From Thermoplasmata archaeon (GTDB taxonomy: Archaea > Thermoplasmatota > Thermoplasmata > UBA184), in contig DAHVAA010000023.1 of assembly GCA_027314845.1 (NCBI GenBank), positions 1 to 12,989 on the forward strand: 12,989 nt of DNA, given 5' to 3'. Of this stretch, positions 6,199 through 12,989 are shown piece after piece. The translations under genes and the position numbers were made by a program. The notes beneath the pieces are model-generated. The model saw only the letters and a program-made list of their open reading frames with translations. It searched no databases and was not told where the DNA came from. How positions within the stretch are numbered: position 1 is the first letter of the stretch; each line of letters starts with the position of its first letter.

Positions 6199-6987
6199 AT
6201 GCTTGACGACCGGCCGCCGCTCCGGATCGAGGCGCTTTCGGTCGTCTACGGCGAGCGACCGGCGGTCGACCGCCTCTCGCTCACCGTTCGACGCGGCGAG
6301 ATCTACGGGCTGCTCGGCTCGAACGGGGCCGGCAAGACCAGCACGATCCGATCGGTGGTCGGCCTCGTCCGTCCCGCGGGAGGGCGCGCACAGGTCTTCG
6401 GCCTCGATTGCCGTACCGAGGGCCGCCGCGTGAAGGAACTCGTCGGGTACGTCCCGGAGGTCTCGCTCCTCTACGACGCCCTCACGCCCCGGGAGTTCCT
6501 CGAGTTCGTCGCGAGCGTCCGGCGGCTCGACCCCGGCGTCGCGTCGGAACGGACGCGCGCCTACGCGAACGCGTTCCAGCTCGGCGAGGAGTTCGACGAA
6601 CCGATCGTCGCGCTCTCCAACGGAACCCGCCAGAAGGTCTTGCTCGTCGCGGCGCTCCTCCACCAGCCACCGCTCCTGGTCCTGGACGAGCCGCTGAACG
6701 GTCTCGACCCGCGATCGGTCCGGATCATGAAGGAGCTCCTGGCTCGCTACGTCTCCCAGGGGGACCGGGGCGTCCTCTTCTCGACGCACACGATGGAAGT
6801 CGCGGAGCAGCTCTGCCACCGGGTCGGGATCCTCGACCGCGGGGTCCTGCGCGGAGAGGGAACCCTCGCGGAGCTCCGGGAGCAGGTCCGGGCGGGTGAC
6901 GCGTCGCTCGAGGAGGTCTTCCTCCGCCTTACCGAGGAGCGAGAGTCGGTACGAGCCGCGGTCGAGGCGCTGGAGGGGTCGCGGTGA
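6199..6987 (+). CDS. ABC exporter ATP-binding subunit (ABC-2 / CcmA-like)
   Basis: This ATPase powers the membrane protein encoded next to it. It has 262 aa. Visible motifs are Walker A GSNGAGKT (40-47), a Q-loop position in GYVPE with E87 instead of Gln (common in this exporter branch, as in GYLPE variants), ABC signature LSNGTRQK (139-146), Walker B LLVLDEP (159-165), D-loop NGLDP (167-171) and switch His197 in STHTMEVAE. The signature departs from LSGGQ at two of its five positions (LSNGT). The C-terminal part (about 222-262) is helical and charged, typical of drug- or antibiotic-export type ATPases. The start is set by a promoter box 30 nt upstream. The stop overlaps the permease start by 4 nt. 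The exported substrate is unknown. Confidence 0.92.
   Translation: MLDDRPPLRIEALSVVYGERPAVDRLSLTVRRGEIYGLLGSNGAGKTSTIRSVVGLVRPAGGRAQVFGLDCRTEGRRVKELVGYVPEVSLLYDALTPREFLEFVASVRRLDPGVASERTRAYANAFQLGEEFDEPIVALSNGTRQKVLLVAALLHQPPLLVLDEPLNGLDPRSVRIMKELLARYVSQGDRGVLFSTHTMEVAEQLCHRVGILDRGVLRGEGTLAELREQVRAGDASLEEVFLRLTEERESVRAAVEALEGSR
6972..6978 (+). promoter_or_regulatory. Ribosome binding site for the exporter permease
   Basis: GGAGGGG ends five bases before the GTG at 6984. It supports GTG initiation inside the GTGA overlap. Confidence 0.6.
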
Positions 6988-8648
6988 GCTGGCGGGAGGC
7001 CGCCCGATTGAGCGGCGTGGCGTTCACCGAAGTCTCCCTGCAGGCGATCTTCGCCTTCCGGCAAGGAAACTCGATCCCTCCCGGATCGGCCCGAGCCCTG
7101 GTCGTCCGCGCCCGACGACGGGTGGTGCAGAGCAAGGTGGTGATCAGCGGCGTGCTCGCGCTGTTCACGCTCGGCGCCGCCGTCGCGCTCGGTTCGAGCG
7201 GATTCGCGAACTCGACCTTCGCCGGCGGGGTGTCGGTCGGTCAGTTCCGCGCCGGCCTTCTGACCGGGCTCTTCAGCCTCGACCTCGCGTTCCTGTGGTG
7301 GACCGGGATGCAGGTGCTGCCGACGTTCCTTGGCGCGGGAGTGTTCCCCCTGCTCGAGACCCTGCCGATCGAGGACCGAACGCTCGCTCGGACGTCCAGC
7401 TTGCTGTACCTGCGGCTGTTCGACCTGCCCGTGCTCACGGTGTTGGTCGCCACACCGCTCTTCGTCGGGCTCGAGCTCGGTCCCCTCGCGGGCCTCGCGG
7501 TTCTCCCCGGAGCACTCGCCACCGTCTCGTTCGCACTCACCCTGTCCCTGCTGACGGGCCGGTTCTTCGTTCGTCGAGTCCAGGGTTCCCGAGGAGGAGG
7601 CGGGAGCACGCTCGTCCGCTGGGCCTACCTCGTGCTCTGGCTCCTCCCGGCGTTCGCGATGTTCGGGTTCGTCATCGCGGCCCCCGCATTCTTCGACCTT
7701 CTGCGCGGCCTCGCGGGCGAGGGGCCGTCCGTGGCCGGCGACCTCCTCCTCGGCGCCTTCCCCTTCCCGTTCGCGGCCCTGACCGTAACGGCGGCCGGGA
7801 ATGCGACCGACCTCGCCCTCGACCCAACCGCCCGACTGGTGCTGGCGGGCGCCGTGGTCGGCTACCTCGGGCTTGCGACCGCCGGCGGCTTGTGGGTGCA
7901 GGGCGCGATCCGCCGGATCGGGGTTGCTCCGCCGAGCCGGGTGCGCGCGCTCCCCGCGAGGGAAATCGGCCTCCGCCCGACCTCGCCCGCGCGCGCCGTG
8001 CTGACCAAGGACCTGCGGGTCGCGAGCCGCACGCCCGGCTACGCATTCTTGGTCCTCCTGCCGATCCTCGATGCCCTCGCGCTCGGTCTCTGGACCTACG
8101 CGAGCGCGCCGAACGCGACGGCCGCCACCGCCCTCGGGCTCGCGGCGGTGACGACCAGCGCCCTGCTCGCAACCTTCTTTGGCCCGGCGTTCTTCGCGAT
8201 CGAAGTGTTCGCGTACTCCTACGGTCGGACCCTGCCGCTCCGCGACCGGTCGCTCCTGGCCGGCAAGGTCGCGTTGATCGCGGGGATGTACCTCGCCGCG
8301 AGCGCGCTCGTCGCGGGACTGACGCTCCCCCGGGTCTTCGACCCGGTCGTGTTTGTCGGGTTCATCGCTGCCGAGCTTCCGGCGGTCCTGGCCGCAAGCC
8401 TGGTCGAACTGGGCATCCTCCTCCGTCGGGCCCGGGCGCGCGGGCTCCCCTTCACCAACCTCTACGCGGGGGCATGGTACGCCTTCCTCGTCTCGCTTCC
8501 CGGACTGTTGGTCGTCGCCGCTCCCCTTCTGACCTATCAGTTCGGGCGCCTGGACGACCCGACGCTCGCGTTGCCGTGGATGGCGCTGGTCGCCCTCGCC
8601 GAGCTCGGTCTCGCGGTCCCGTTCGCTGCGGGGAGGGAGCGCTCCTGA
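6984..8648 (+). CDS. ABC exporter membrane subunit, large two-half permease
   Basis: This polytopic membrane protein of 554 aa is the partner of the ATPase upstream. It starts with GTG inside a GTGA overlap, with GGAGGGG in front. Hydrophobic helices lie near 51-71, 91-117 (one or two), 142-165, 170-191, 212-232, 283-305, 353-371, 380-409, 427-448, 452-482, 497-519 and 530-549, so about 12 in all. A motif TLPIEDRTL at 126-134 recurs as TLPLRDRSL at 416-424, 290 residues later, each followed by a membrane helix. This suggests an internally duplicated protein in which one chain supplies both halves of a channel. About 50 mostly polar, basic residues precede the first helix. I cannot assign a substrate. 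The gene overlaps valS downstream. Confidence 0.8.
   Translation: MSWREAARLSGVAFTEVSLQAIFAFRQGNSIPPGSARALVVRARRRVVQSKVVISGVLALFTLGAAVALGSSGFANSTFAGGVSVGQFRAGLLTGLFSLDLAFLWWTGMQVLPTFLGAGVFPLLETLPIEDRTLARTSSLLYLRLFDLPVLTVLVATPLFVGLELGPLAGLAVLPGALATVSFALTLSLLTGRFFVRRVQGSRGGGGSTLVRWAYLVLWLLPAFAMFGFVIAAPAFFDLLRGLAGEGPSVAGDLLLGAFPFPFAALTVTAAGNATDLALDPTARLVLAGAVVGYLGLATAGGLWVQGAIRRIGVAPPSRVRALPAREIGLRPTSPARAVLTKDLRVASRTPGYAFLVLLPILDALALGLWTYASAPNATAATALGLAAVTTSALLATFFGPAFFAIEVFAYSYGRTLPLRDRSLLAGKVALIAGMYLAASALVAGLTLPRVFDPVVFVGFIAAELPAVLAASLVELGILLRRARARGLPFTNLYAGAWYAFLVSLPGLLVVAAPLLTYQFGRLDDPTLALPWMALVALAELGLAVPFAAGRERS
8631..8637 (+). promoter_or_regulatory. Ribosome binding site for valS
   Basis: GGGAGGG ends seven bases before the CTG at 8645. 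No other purine-rich site lies near a usable start of the valS frame, so this site decides in favour of CTG. Confidence 0.55.
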
Positions 8649-11326
8649 GCGCTCCGACGCTCCCCACGCGGTTCGACCCGGCGGCGGTCGAGGCGCGCTG
8701 GCAAGCCGAATGGGAACGCCACCGGGCGTTCCATGGACCGGATCGACCGGGGGGTCGTCGGTTCTCCCTGGCGCTGCCTCCGCCGAATGTCACCGGGGTG
8801 CTCACCGTGGGCCACATGCTCGGCGACACGGTGATGGACGTGCTCGCCCGCCACCACCGGATGCGCGGCGATTCGACACTCTGGGTCCCCGGGCTCGACC
8901 ATGCCGGGCTCGCTACGCAGGTGGAAGTACGGCGCCGGCTCCTGAAGCAGGGAACGCTTCTCGAGGACCTCCCGCGGGAGACCGCGCTGGCGGAGATCGA
9001 GCGATGGAAGACCGAGCATGCCGACCACATCGCCCGGCAGATCCGCGCCGGAGGGTTCTCGGTCGATTGGAGCCGGTTCCGCTACACCATGGACGCCGAG
9101 AGCGTTCGGGCGACCCGGCAGGTCTTCCTCCGGCTCTACGGAGACGGGCTCATCTACCGCGGAGAGCGGATGGTGAACTGGGACCCGAAGCTCCGTACGG
9201 CCATCTCCGACCTCGAGGTCGTGCACGCCGAGGAAGAGACCTCGCTCCTCTACGTCCGCTATCCCTGGGCCGACGGGAGCCCCGGTGGGCTCGAGGTCGC
9301 GACCGTTCGCCCGGAGACGATCTTCGGCGATGTGGGGGTCGCGGTCCATCCTTCCGACGCCCGCCACGCGGCCGACGTCGGCCGTCGGGTCCGTGTGCCG
9401 CTCACGGACCGGATCGTGCCCGTGATCGCGGACGCCGCGATCGACCCCGCGTTCGGGGCCGGTGCGCTCAAGGTGACCCCGCGGCACGACCTGGTCGACT
9501 ACGAGGTCGCGCAGCGTCACCCCGAGCTCGAGAGCCCGCCGGATATCCTCGATGAGCAGGCCCGGCTCGTTGGGCCCTGGGTGCCGCGGGAGTACCGGGG
9601 GCTCGACGTAGAGTCCGCGCGCTCCCGGACGACCGAGGCACTCACGCGGGAGGGGCTGCTCCTCCGACGGGAGCCGTACCGCCACGCCGTGGCCCGCTCG
9701 GAACGGTCGGATGCGCCGGTCGAGCCCCGGATTTCCACCCAGTGGTTCGTTCGAATGAAAGGACTGGCCGAGCCCGTGCTCGATGCGGTCCGCCGAGGGG
9801 AGATCCGGATCCGCCCGGAGCGGTGGGAGCGGACCTTCTTCCGCTGGCTGGAAGGGATTCAGGATTGGTGCATCTCGCGCCAGGTCTTTTGGGGGCACGC
9901 GATCCCGGTCTCCTACTGCGCCGCCTGCGGCGGGCAGACCGCCGCCGCCGAGCCGCCGGCCGCCTGCGCCCATTGTGGTGCTCGGGACCTCACTCCCGAC
10001 GCGGACGTGCTGGACACCTGGTTCACGAGCTGGCTCTGGCCGTTCCTTGCCCTGGGATGGCCCGAGAAGACCGCGGACCTGTCCCACTACTACCCGACCA
10101 GCGTGCTCGTCACCGGGCGAGACATCATGTTCTTCTGGGTCGCCCGGATGATGATGGCGGGGTACTACTTCACCGGGTCCCGGCCGTTCTCGACCGTGTA
10201 CTTCACCGGGATGCTGCGCGACGAGCAGGGGCGGCGGATGTCGAAGCACCTGGGGAACTCCCCCGACCCTCTCGAGGTGGTGCGCACGTGGGGGGCCGAC
10301 GCGATGCGGTTCGGGCTCCTCTTCCCCAATCCTACCGACGAGGACGGCCAGTTCGGTCCCGCCACGCTCGAGGGGGCCCGCAACTTCCTCACCAAGACCT
10401 GGAACCTCGCCCGTTTCGCATCCGCCTACGTCCCACCGGGTGCCTCCTCGCCGGACGTCCCCTCCCTCAGGTCCGAGAGCGCCCTCGAGAACCGGTGGAT
10501 CCTCTCTCGCCTTCGCCGGATGTCGGAGGAGATGGACGGTTCTCTCGAGGAGTTCTCACCGACCCGCGCGGCGACAGCCCTGCACACCTTCCTCTGGCAC
10601 GACCTCGCCGACCGGTACGTGGAGATCGCGAAGGAGGCGCTCACCGGCAAACGCGGTGAACCCGCCCAGCGGGAGGCGCGGGCGACGTTGCTGTTCGTGG
10701 TCGAGCGCTGTTTGCGGAGGCTCCATCCGATCGCCCCGCACGTGACCGAGGAGCTGTGGCACGCGCTGCCGCATTCGGGAGAGCTGCTCGCACTGGCGCC
10801 CTGGCCCTCGCCCGAGGAGTCGCCCGCGGACCCGACCGCCGAGCTCGAGATGGAGCCGGTCCTCGAGTCGATCCGTCTGATGAGGAACCTGAGGAGCGAG
10901 GAGCGGGTCCCGCCCGAGAGCGTTCCCGCGGCGTGGATCCGACCGTCCGGTCCCGAGGTCGCCCGAGTCCTCGCCGGCCAACGCGCCACCATCGAGCGAC
11001 TGGCCCGCGTCCGTCCGCTCGGCCTGCTCGGCACGAACGACCCGCCCCCGCCGGGCGCCGGGAGCCGCGTCGCCGCCCTCGGGGAATGCTACCTCGAGCG
11101 ACCTCCGGCCTCACCGGCCGAGAGCCTTGCGCTCTCGCGCGAGCGCGATAAGCTCCGGGCCCTCCTGGACAAGACCCGGGGACGTCTCGCGGACGGGGGA
11201 TTCCGGGCGCGCGCGCCCCCCGAGGTCGTCCGGGAGGCCGAGGAGAAGGCACGGGAGCTCGAGGAACGTCTTCGCCGCATCGACGAACACTTGAAGGAGG
11301 GCCAACCGCCTTCCCCGCCGAAATGA
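8645..11326 (+). CDS. valS: Valyl-tRNA synthetase, bacterial-like, with apparent CTG start
   Basis: This class I enzyme charges tRNA-Val and edits mischarged threonine. From CTG 8645 it has 893 aa, a normal length. In order: PPPNVTG (46-52) with the HIGH element as TVGH (54-57), the large editing insertion in the second quarter, the return to the core with a Cys4 zinc-type motif (C425, C428, C441, C444) before DVLDTWF, the KMSKS element as RMSKH (531-535) followed by LGNSPDP, the anticodon-binding helical domain, and a C-terminal charged coiled coil at about 825-885. The coiled coil and TVGH form resemble bacterial ValRS. No ATG, GTG or TTG in this frame fits: the nearest upstream GTG (8576) lies 73 nt inside the permease, and downstream ones remove or abut the active site. 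The CTG overlaps the permease stop (CTGA) and has a Shine-Dalgarno sequence. Confidence 0.93.
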   Translation: MSAPTLPTRFDPAAVEARWQAEWERHRAFHGPDRPGGRRFSLALPPPNVTGVLTVGHMLGDTVMDVLARHHRMRGDSTLWVPGLDHAGLATQVEVRRRLLKQGTLLEDLPRETALAEIERWKTEHADHIARQIRAGGFSVDWSRFRYTMDAESVRATRQVFLRLYGDGLIYRGERMVNWDPKLRTAISDLEVVHAEEETSLLYVRYPWADGSPGGLEVATVRPETIFGDVGVAVHPSDARHAADVGRRVRVPLTDRIVPVIADAAIDPAFGAGALKVTPRHDLVDYEVAQRHPELESPPDILDEQARLVGPWVPREYRGLDVESARSRTTEALTREGLLLRREPYRHAVARSERSDAPVEPRISTQWFVRMKGLAEPVLDAVRRGEIRIRPERWERTFFRWLEGIQDWCISRQVFWGHAIPVSYCAACGGQTAAAEPPAACAHCGARDLTPDADVLDTWFTSWLWPFLALGWPEKTADLSHYYPTSVLVTGRDIMFFWVARMMMAGYYFTGSRPFSTVYFTGMLRDEQGRRMSKHLGNSPDPLEVVRTWGADAMRFGLLFPNPTDEDGQFGPATLEGARNFLTKTWNLARFASAYVPPGASSPDVPSLRSESALENRWILSRLRRMSEEMDGSLEEFSPTRAATALHTFLWHDLADRYVEIAKEALTGKRGEPAQREARATLLFVVERCLRRLHPIAPHVTEELWHALPHSGELLALAPWPSPEESPADPTAELEMEPVLESIRLMRNLRSEERVPPESVPAAWIRPSGPEVARVLAGQRATIERLARVRPLGLLGTNDPPPPGAGSRVAALGECYLERPPASPAESLALSRERDKLRALLDKTRGRLADGGFRARAPPEVVREAEEKARELEERLRRIDEHLKEGQPPSPPK

Positions 11327-12324
11327 CGACTCGCACCGCCCGAGAGAAACCGCGTGCCCGCCGGGCCTCGGGGAAGCCTCCTTCCGAGAGCCCCACCGGG
11401 ACGATCGGCGAGATCCCGATACCGGGCGCGAAGCGGCCCCACCCGGCGCTGGGCCTCGGGCTCTGGGGGATCGGCCGTTGGGGACCGGAGGACGAGGCTC
11501 GTACCAAAGCGACGATCGGACGCGCTTGGGAGCTCGGCCTACGCTGGTTCGATACCGCAGAGGTCTACGGGAACGGTCGCTCGGAACGGCTCCTCGGGGA
11601 GGTCCTTCTCCGTGCGACGGCGGCCGGAGCGCCGCCGTACGTCGTGACGAAGGTCTCCTGGGAGCACCTGCGCCCGGCCCAGGTCCGCGCCGCGCTCATC
11701 AACAGCTTGGAACGACTCGCCCGGCCGTCGGTCGACCTCTACCTCGTCCACGCCCCGGACCCGCACGTTCCGCTCGCCGACACGATGGGGGCGCTGGAAG
11801 CGCTCTACCGCGAGGGGAAGGTCGGCGCGATCGGGGTCTCGAACTTCACGGTCGAGGAGCTCGAAGAGGCGGCCCGGCACCTCTCGGAGACGCGCATCGC
11901 CGTGAACCAGGTTCACTACAACCTCCTGAATCGGGAGGAAGGTGAGGCGATCCGGGAGTACTGCCGATCGCACGAGATCCTGATCGAGGCGTACACCCCG
12001 CTCGCACGAGGGCTCCTCCACGGACGCTACCTCGACGGCGGTCGGGTCCCGCCCGAGGTCCGGCGCTACGCGCACCGGCTCTTCGAGCCGGACCGCCTCC
12101 CGGGGTTCCTCGAACGCGCTCGGGCGCTCCGCACCCTCGCCGCCGAGTCCAAGGTCCCGCTCGCGTCCATTGCCCTGCACTGGCTCGGAGAGCGGGGGGC
12201 CGCGCCGGTCATTGGGATGAGCCGGCCCGAGCAGGTGGACGCGAACCTCCGCGCCTGGTCGGTCCGCCCTCCCGCGCGGGTCCTTCTGGAGGCCGACCGG
12301 ATCGCCCGGGGGGAACGTGCTTAG
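11323..12324 (+). CDS. Aldo/keto reductase family oxidoreductase
   Basis: This is probably an NADPH-dependent reductase of aldehydes or ketones with an (alpha/beta)8 barrel, 333 aa. The catalytic tetrad is complete: D77 and Y82 in FDTAEVYGNGRSE, K110 in VVTK and H143 in LVHAPDP. Further family marks are IGVSNF (170-175), NQVHYNLLNR (195-204) and a C-terminal cofactor-phosphate region VIGMSRPEQV (296-305). The ATG overlaps the valS stop as ATGA. It has no close Shine-Dalgarno sequence (AAGGAGG lies over 20 nt upstream), so it relies on coupling. No other start is available before the barrel, so a basic, low-complexity leader of about 30 residues is part of the protein. Substrate unknown. The operon position gives no metabolic hint. 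Confidence 0.9.
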   Translation: MTTRTAREKPRARRASGKPPSESPTGTIGEIPIPGAKRPHPALGLGLWGIGRWGPEDEARTKATIGRAWELGLRWFDTAEVYGNGRSERLLGEVLLRATAAGAPPYVVTKVSWEHLRPAQVRAALINSLERLARPSVDLYLVHAPDPHVPLADTMGALEALYREGKVGAIGVSNFTVEELEEAARHLSETRIAVNQVHYNLLNREEGEAIREYCRSHEILIEAYTPLARGLLHGRYLDGGRVPPEVRRYAHRLFEPDRLPGFLERARALRTLAAESKVPLASIALHWLGERGAAPVIGMSRPEQVDANLRAWSVRPPARVLLEADRIARGERA

Positions 12325-12970
12325 GCTCGTCGCCTTCGACATGGACGGGACCCTCGTCGACGTGCCGAGCTCCTGGCGGGTCGTGCACGACCATTTCGGG
12401 GACCACAACGACGAGGGACTTCGGCGGTTCCTGGCGAACGAGATCGACGACCACGAGTTCATCCGCCTCGACATCCGGGTCTGGTGGAAGCATGCGCCCA
12501 CGCTCACGCTCACGGAGCTCGAGCGCATTCTCGCGGACGTGCCGCTCATGCCGGGGGCGGCGGCGCTTCTCGGCAGGTTGCGCGCGCGGGGGGTCCGCAC
12601 GGCCATCGTGAGCGGGGGTCTCGACCTCCTCGCGACGCGGATCGGTCGGGAGCTCGAGATCGACGACGTGCTCGCGAACGGGGTCCGGACCTTCCCTGAC
12701 GGCCGCCTTTCGGGCGAGGGGATCGTCCGGGTACCGATCCACGGAAAGGAAGGGATCCTCGCGGGGTTGCAGTCGAAGCTGGGCATCCCGCCCGCCGATA
12801 CGGCGTCCGTCGGGAACTCCGAGATCGACGTGGGGCTGTTCCGGCGCAGCCGTGTCGGGGTGGCGTTCCGTCCGGAGGACGACGAGGTCCGGCGCGCGGC
12901 GAGCGTCATCGTGACCGAGCACGACCTCGGGCGGGTGGGCGACGTGCTGGCCGACTTCCCGGTCGACTGA
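12317..12970 (+). CDS. HAD-superfamily phosphatase, SerB-like
   Basis: This is a magnesium-dependent phosphohydrolase of 217 aa. Motif I is DMDGTL (8-13) with nucleophile D8 and acid/base D10, motif II is S99 in IVSGG, motif III is K144 in HGKEG, and motif IV is GNSEID (166-171) with D171 as metal ligand. A small helical cap lies between motifs I and II (about 15-75). The layout resembles phosphoserine phosphatase and related archaeal HAD enzymes, but motif IV differs from the GDGxND of true SerB, so the substrate is open. The GTG start overlaps the aldo/keto reductase stop by 8 nt and has a G-run (12308-12313) in front. The protein is complete at TGA 12968-12970. The last 19 bases end in CCCTTT, which may begin the next promoter. 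Confidence 0.87.
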   Translation: MLRLVAFDMDGTLVDVPSSWRVVHDHFGDHNDEGLRRFLANEIDDHEFIRLDIRVWWKHAPTLTLTELERILADVPLMPGAAALLGRLRARGVRTAIVSGGLDLLATRIGRELEIDDVLANGVRTFPDGRLSGEGIVRVPIHGKEGILAGLQSKLGIPPADTASVGNSEIDVGLFRRSRVGVAFRPEDDEVRRAASVIVTEHDLGRVGDVLADFPVD

Positions 12971-12989
12971 GGACGACCCCGAACCCTTT

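Noticed and set aside
6896..8644. Open frame running into valS from far upstream, suggesting a giant 1,476-aa protein
   Set aside because: This stretch overlaps the ATPase end and the whole permease in another frame and translates to Arg/Pro-rich noise. Only the part from about 8645 matches ValRS.
8537..10249. Long minus-strand open frame opposite valS (about 570 codons)
   Set aside because: It lies wholly opposite conserved ValRS and permease sequence, its composition is Arg/Pro/Gly/Glu-skewed, and no promoter or domain is visible.

Overview
The window reads as a stretch of a GC-rich archaeal chromosome. The archaeal call rests on a group II chaperonin (thermosome), on TATA-like AT-rich boxes about 28-31 nt upstream of start codons that lack a Shine-Dalgarno sequence (leaderless mRNAs), and on compact plus-strand-only gene order. 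A high-GC member of the Thermoplasmata (Thermoplasmatota) is my best guess, but that placement is inference. No RNA gene, CRISPR array, insertion sequence or integrase is visible, and no gene-free stretch exceeds about 110 bases apart from the doubtful segment 4453-4620.

Layout. (1) 1-2421: oligopeptide/dipeptide ABC transport permeases. The window opens inside the C-terminus of one DppC-type permease (2-211), followed by a DppB-type permease (318-1409) and a complete DppC-type permease (1411-2421). The first 187 bases are repeated perfectly at 2211-2397, so two DppC genes share an identical 3' end. The complete dppC also carries a block of about 410 bp with very different synonymous codon choice, so it looks like a mosaic. 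(2) 2422-4129: a thermosome subunit behind the strongest TATA box of the window and a real Shine-Dalgarno site. (3) 4130-4675: a strong GC hairpin, then a small unrecognised gene (4216-4452) whose reading frame continues in-frame past a TAA for another 55 coding-like codons to 4620. (4) 4676-6151: class II lysyl-tRNA synthetase with its own promoter. (5) 6199-12970: one tightly coupled operon. It holds an ABC exporter ATPase, a large two-half membrane permease, a bacterial-looking valyl-tRNA synthetase, an aldo/keto reductase and a HAD-family phosphatase. All junctions overlap (GTGA, CTGA, ATGA, then 8 nt).

The genes are mostly ordinary housekeeping and transport genes, and I see no clearly new multi-gene system. 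The points most worth a second look are the absence of any ATG/GTG/TTG start for valS (only a CTG inside a CTGA overlap with a good Shine-Dalgarno fits), the interrupted small gene, the 187-bp perfect repeat, the codon-usage patch in dppC, and a recurring promoter arrangement in which a GC palindrome sits directly against a CCTTNTTA-type box.
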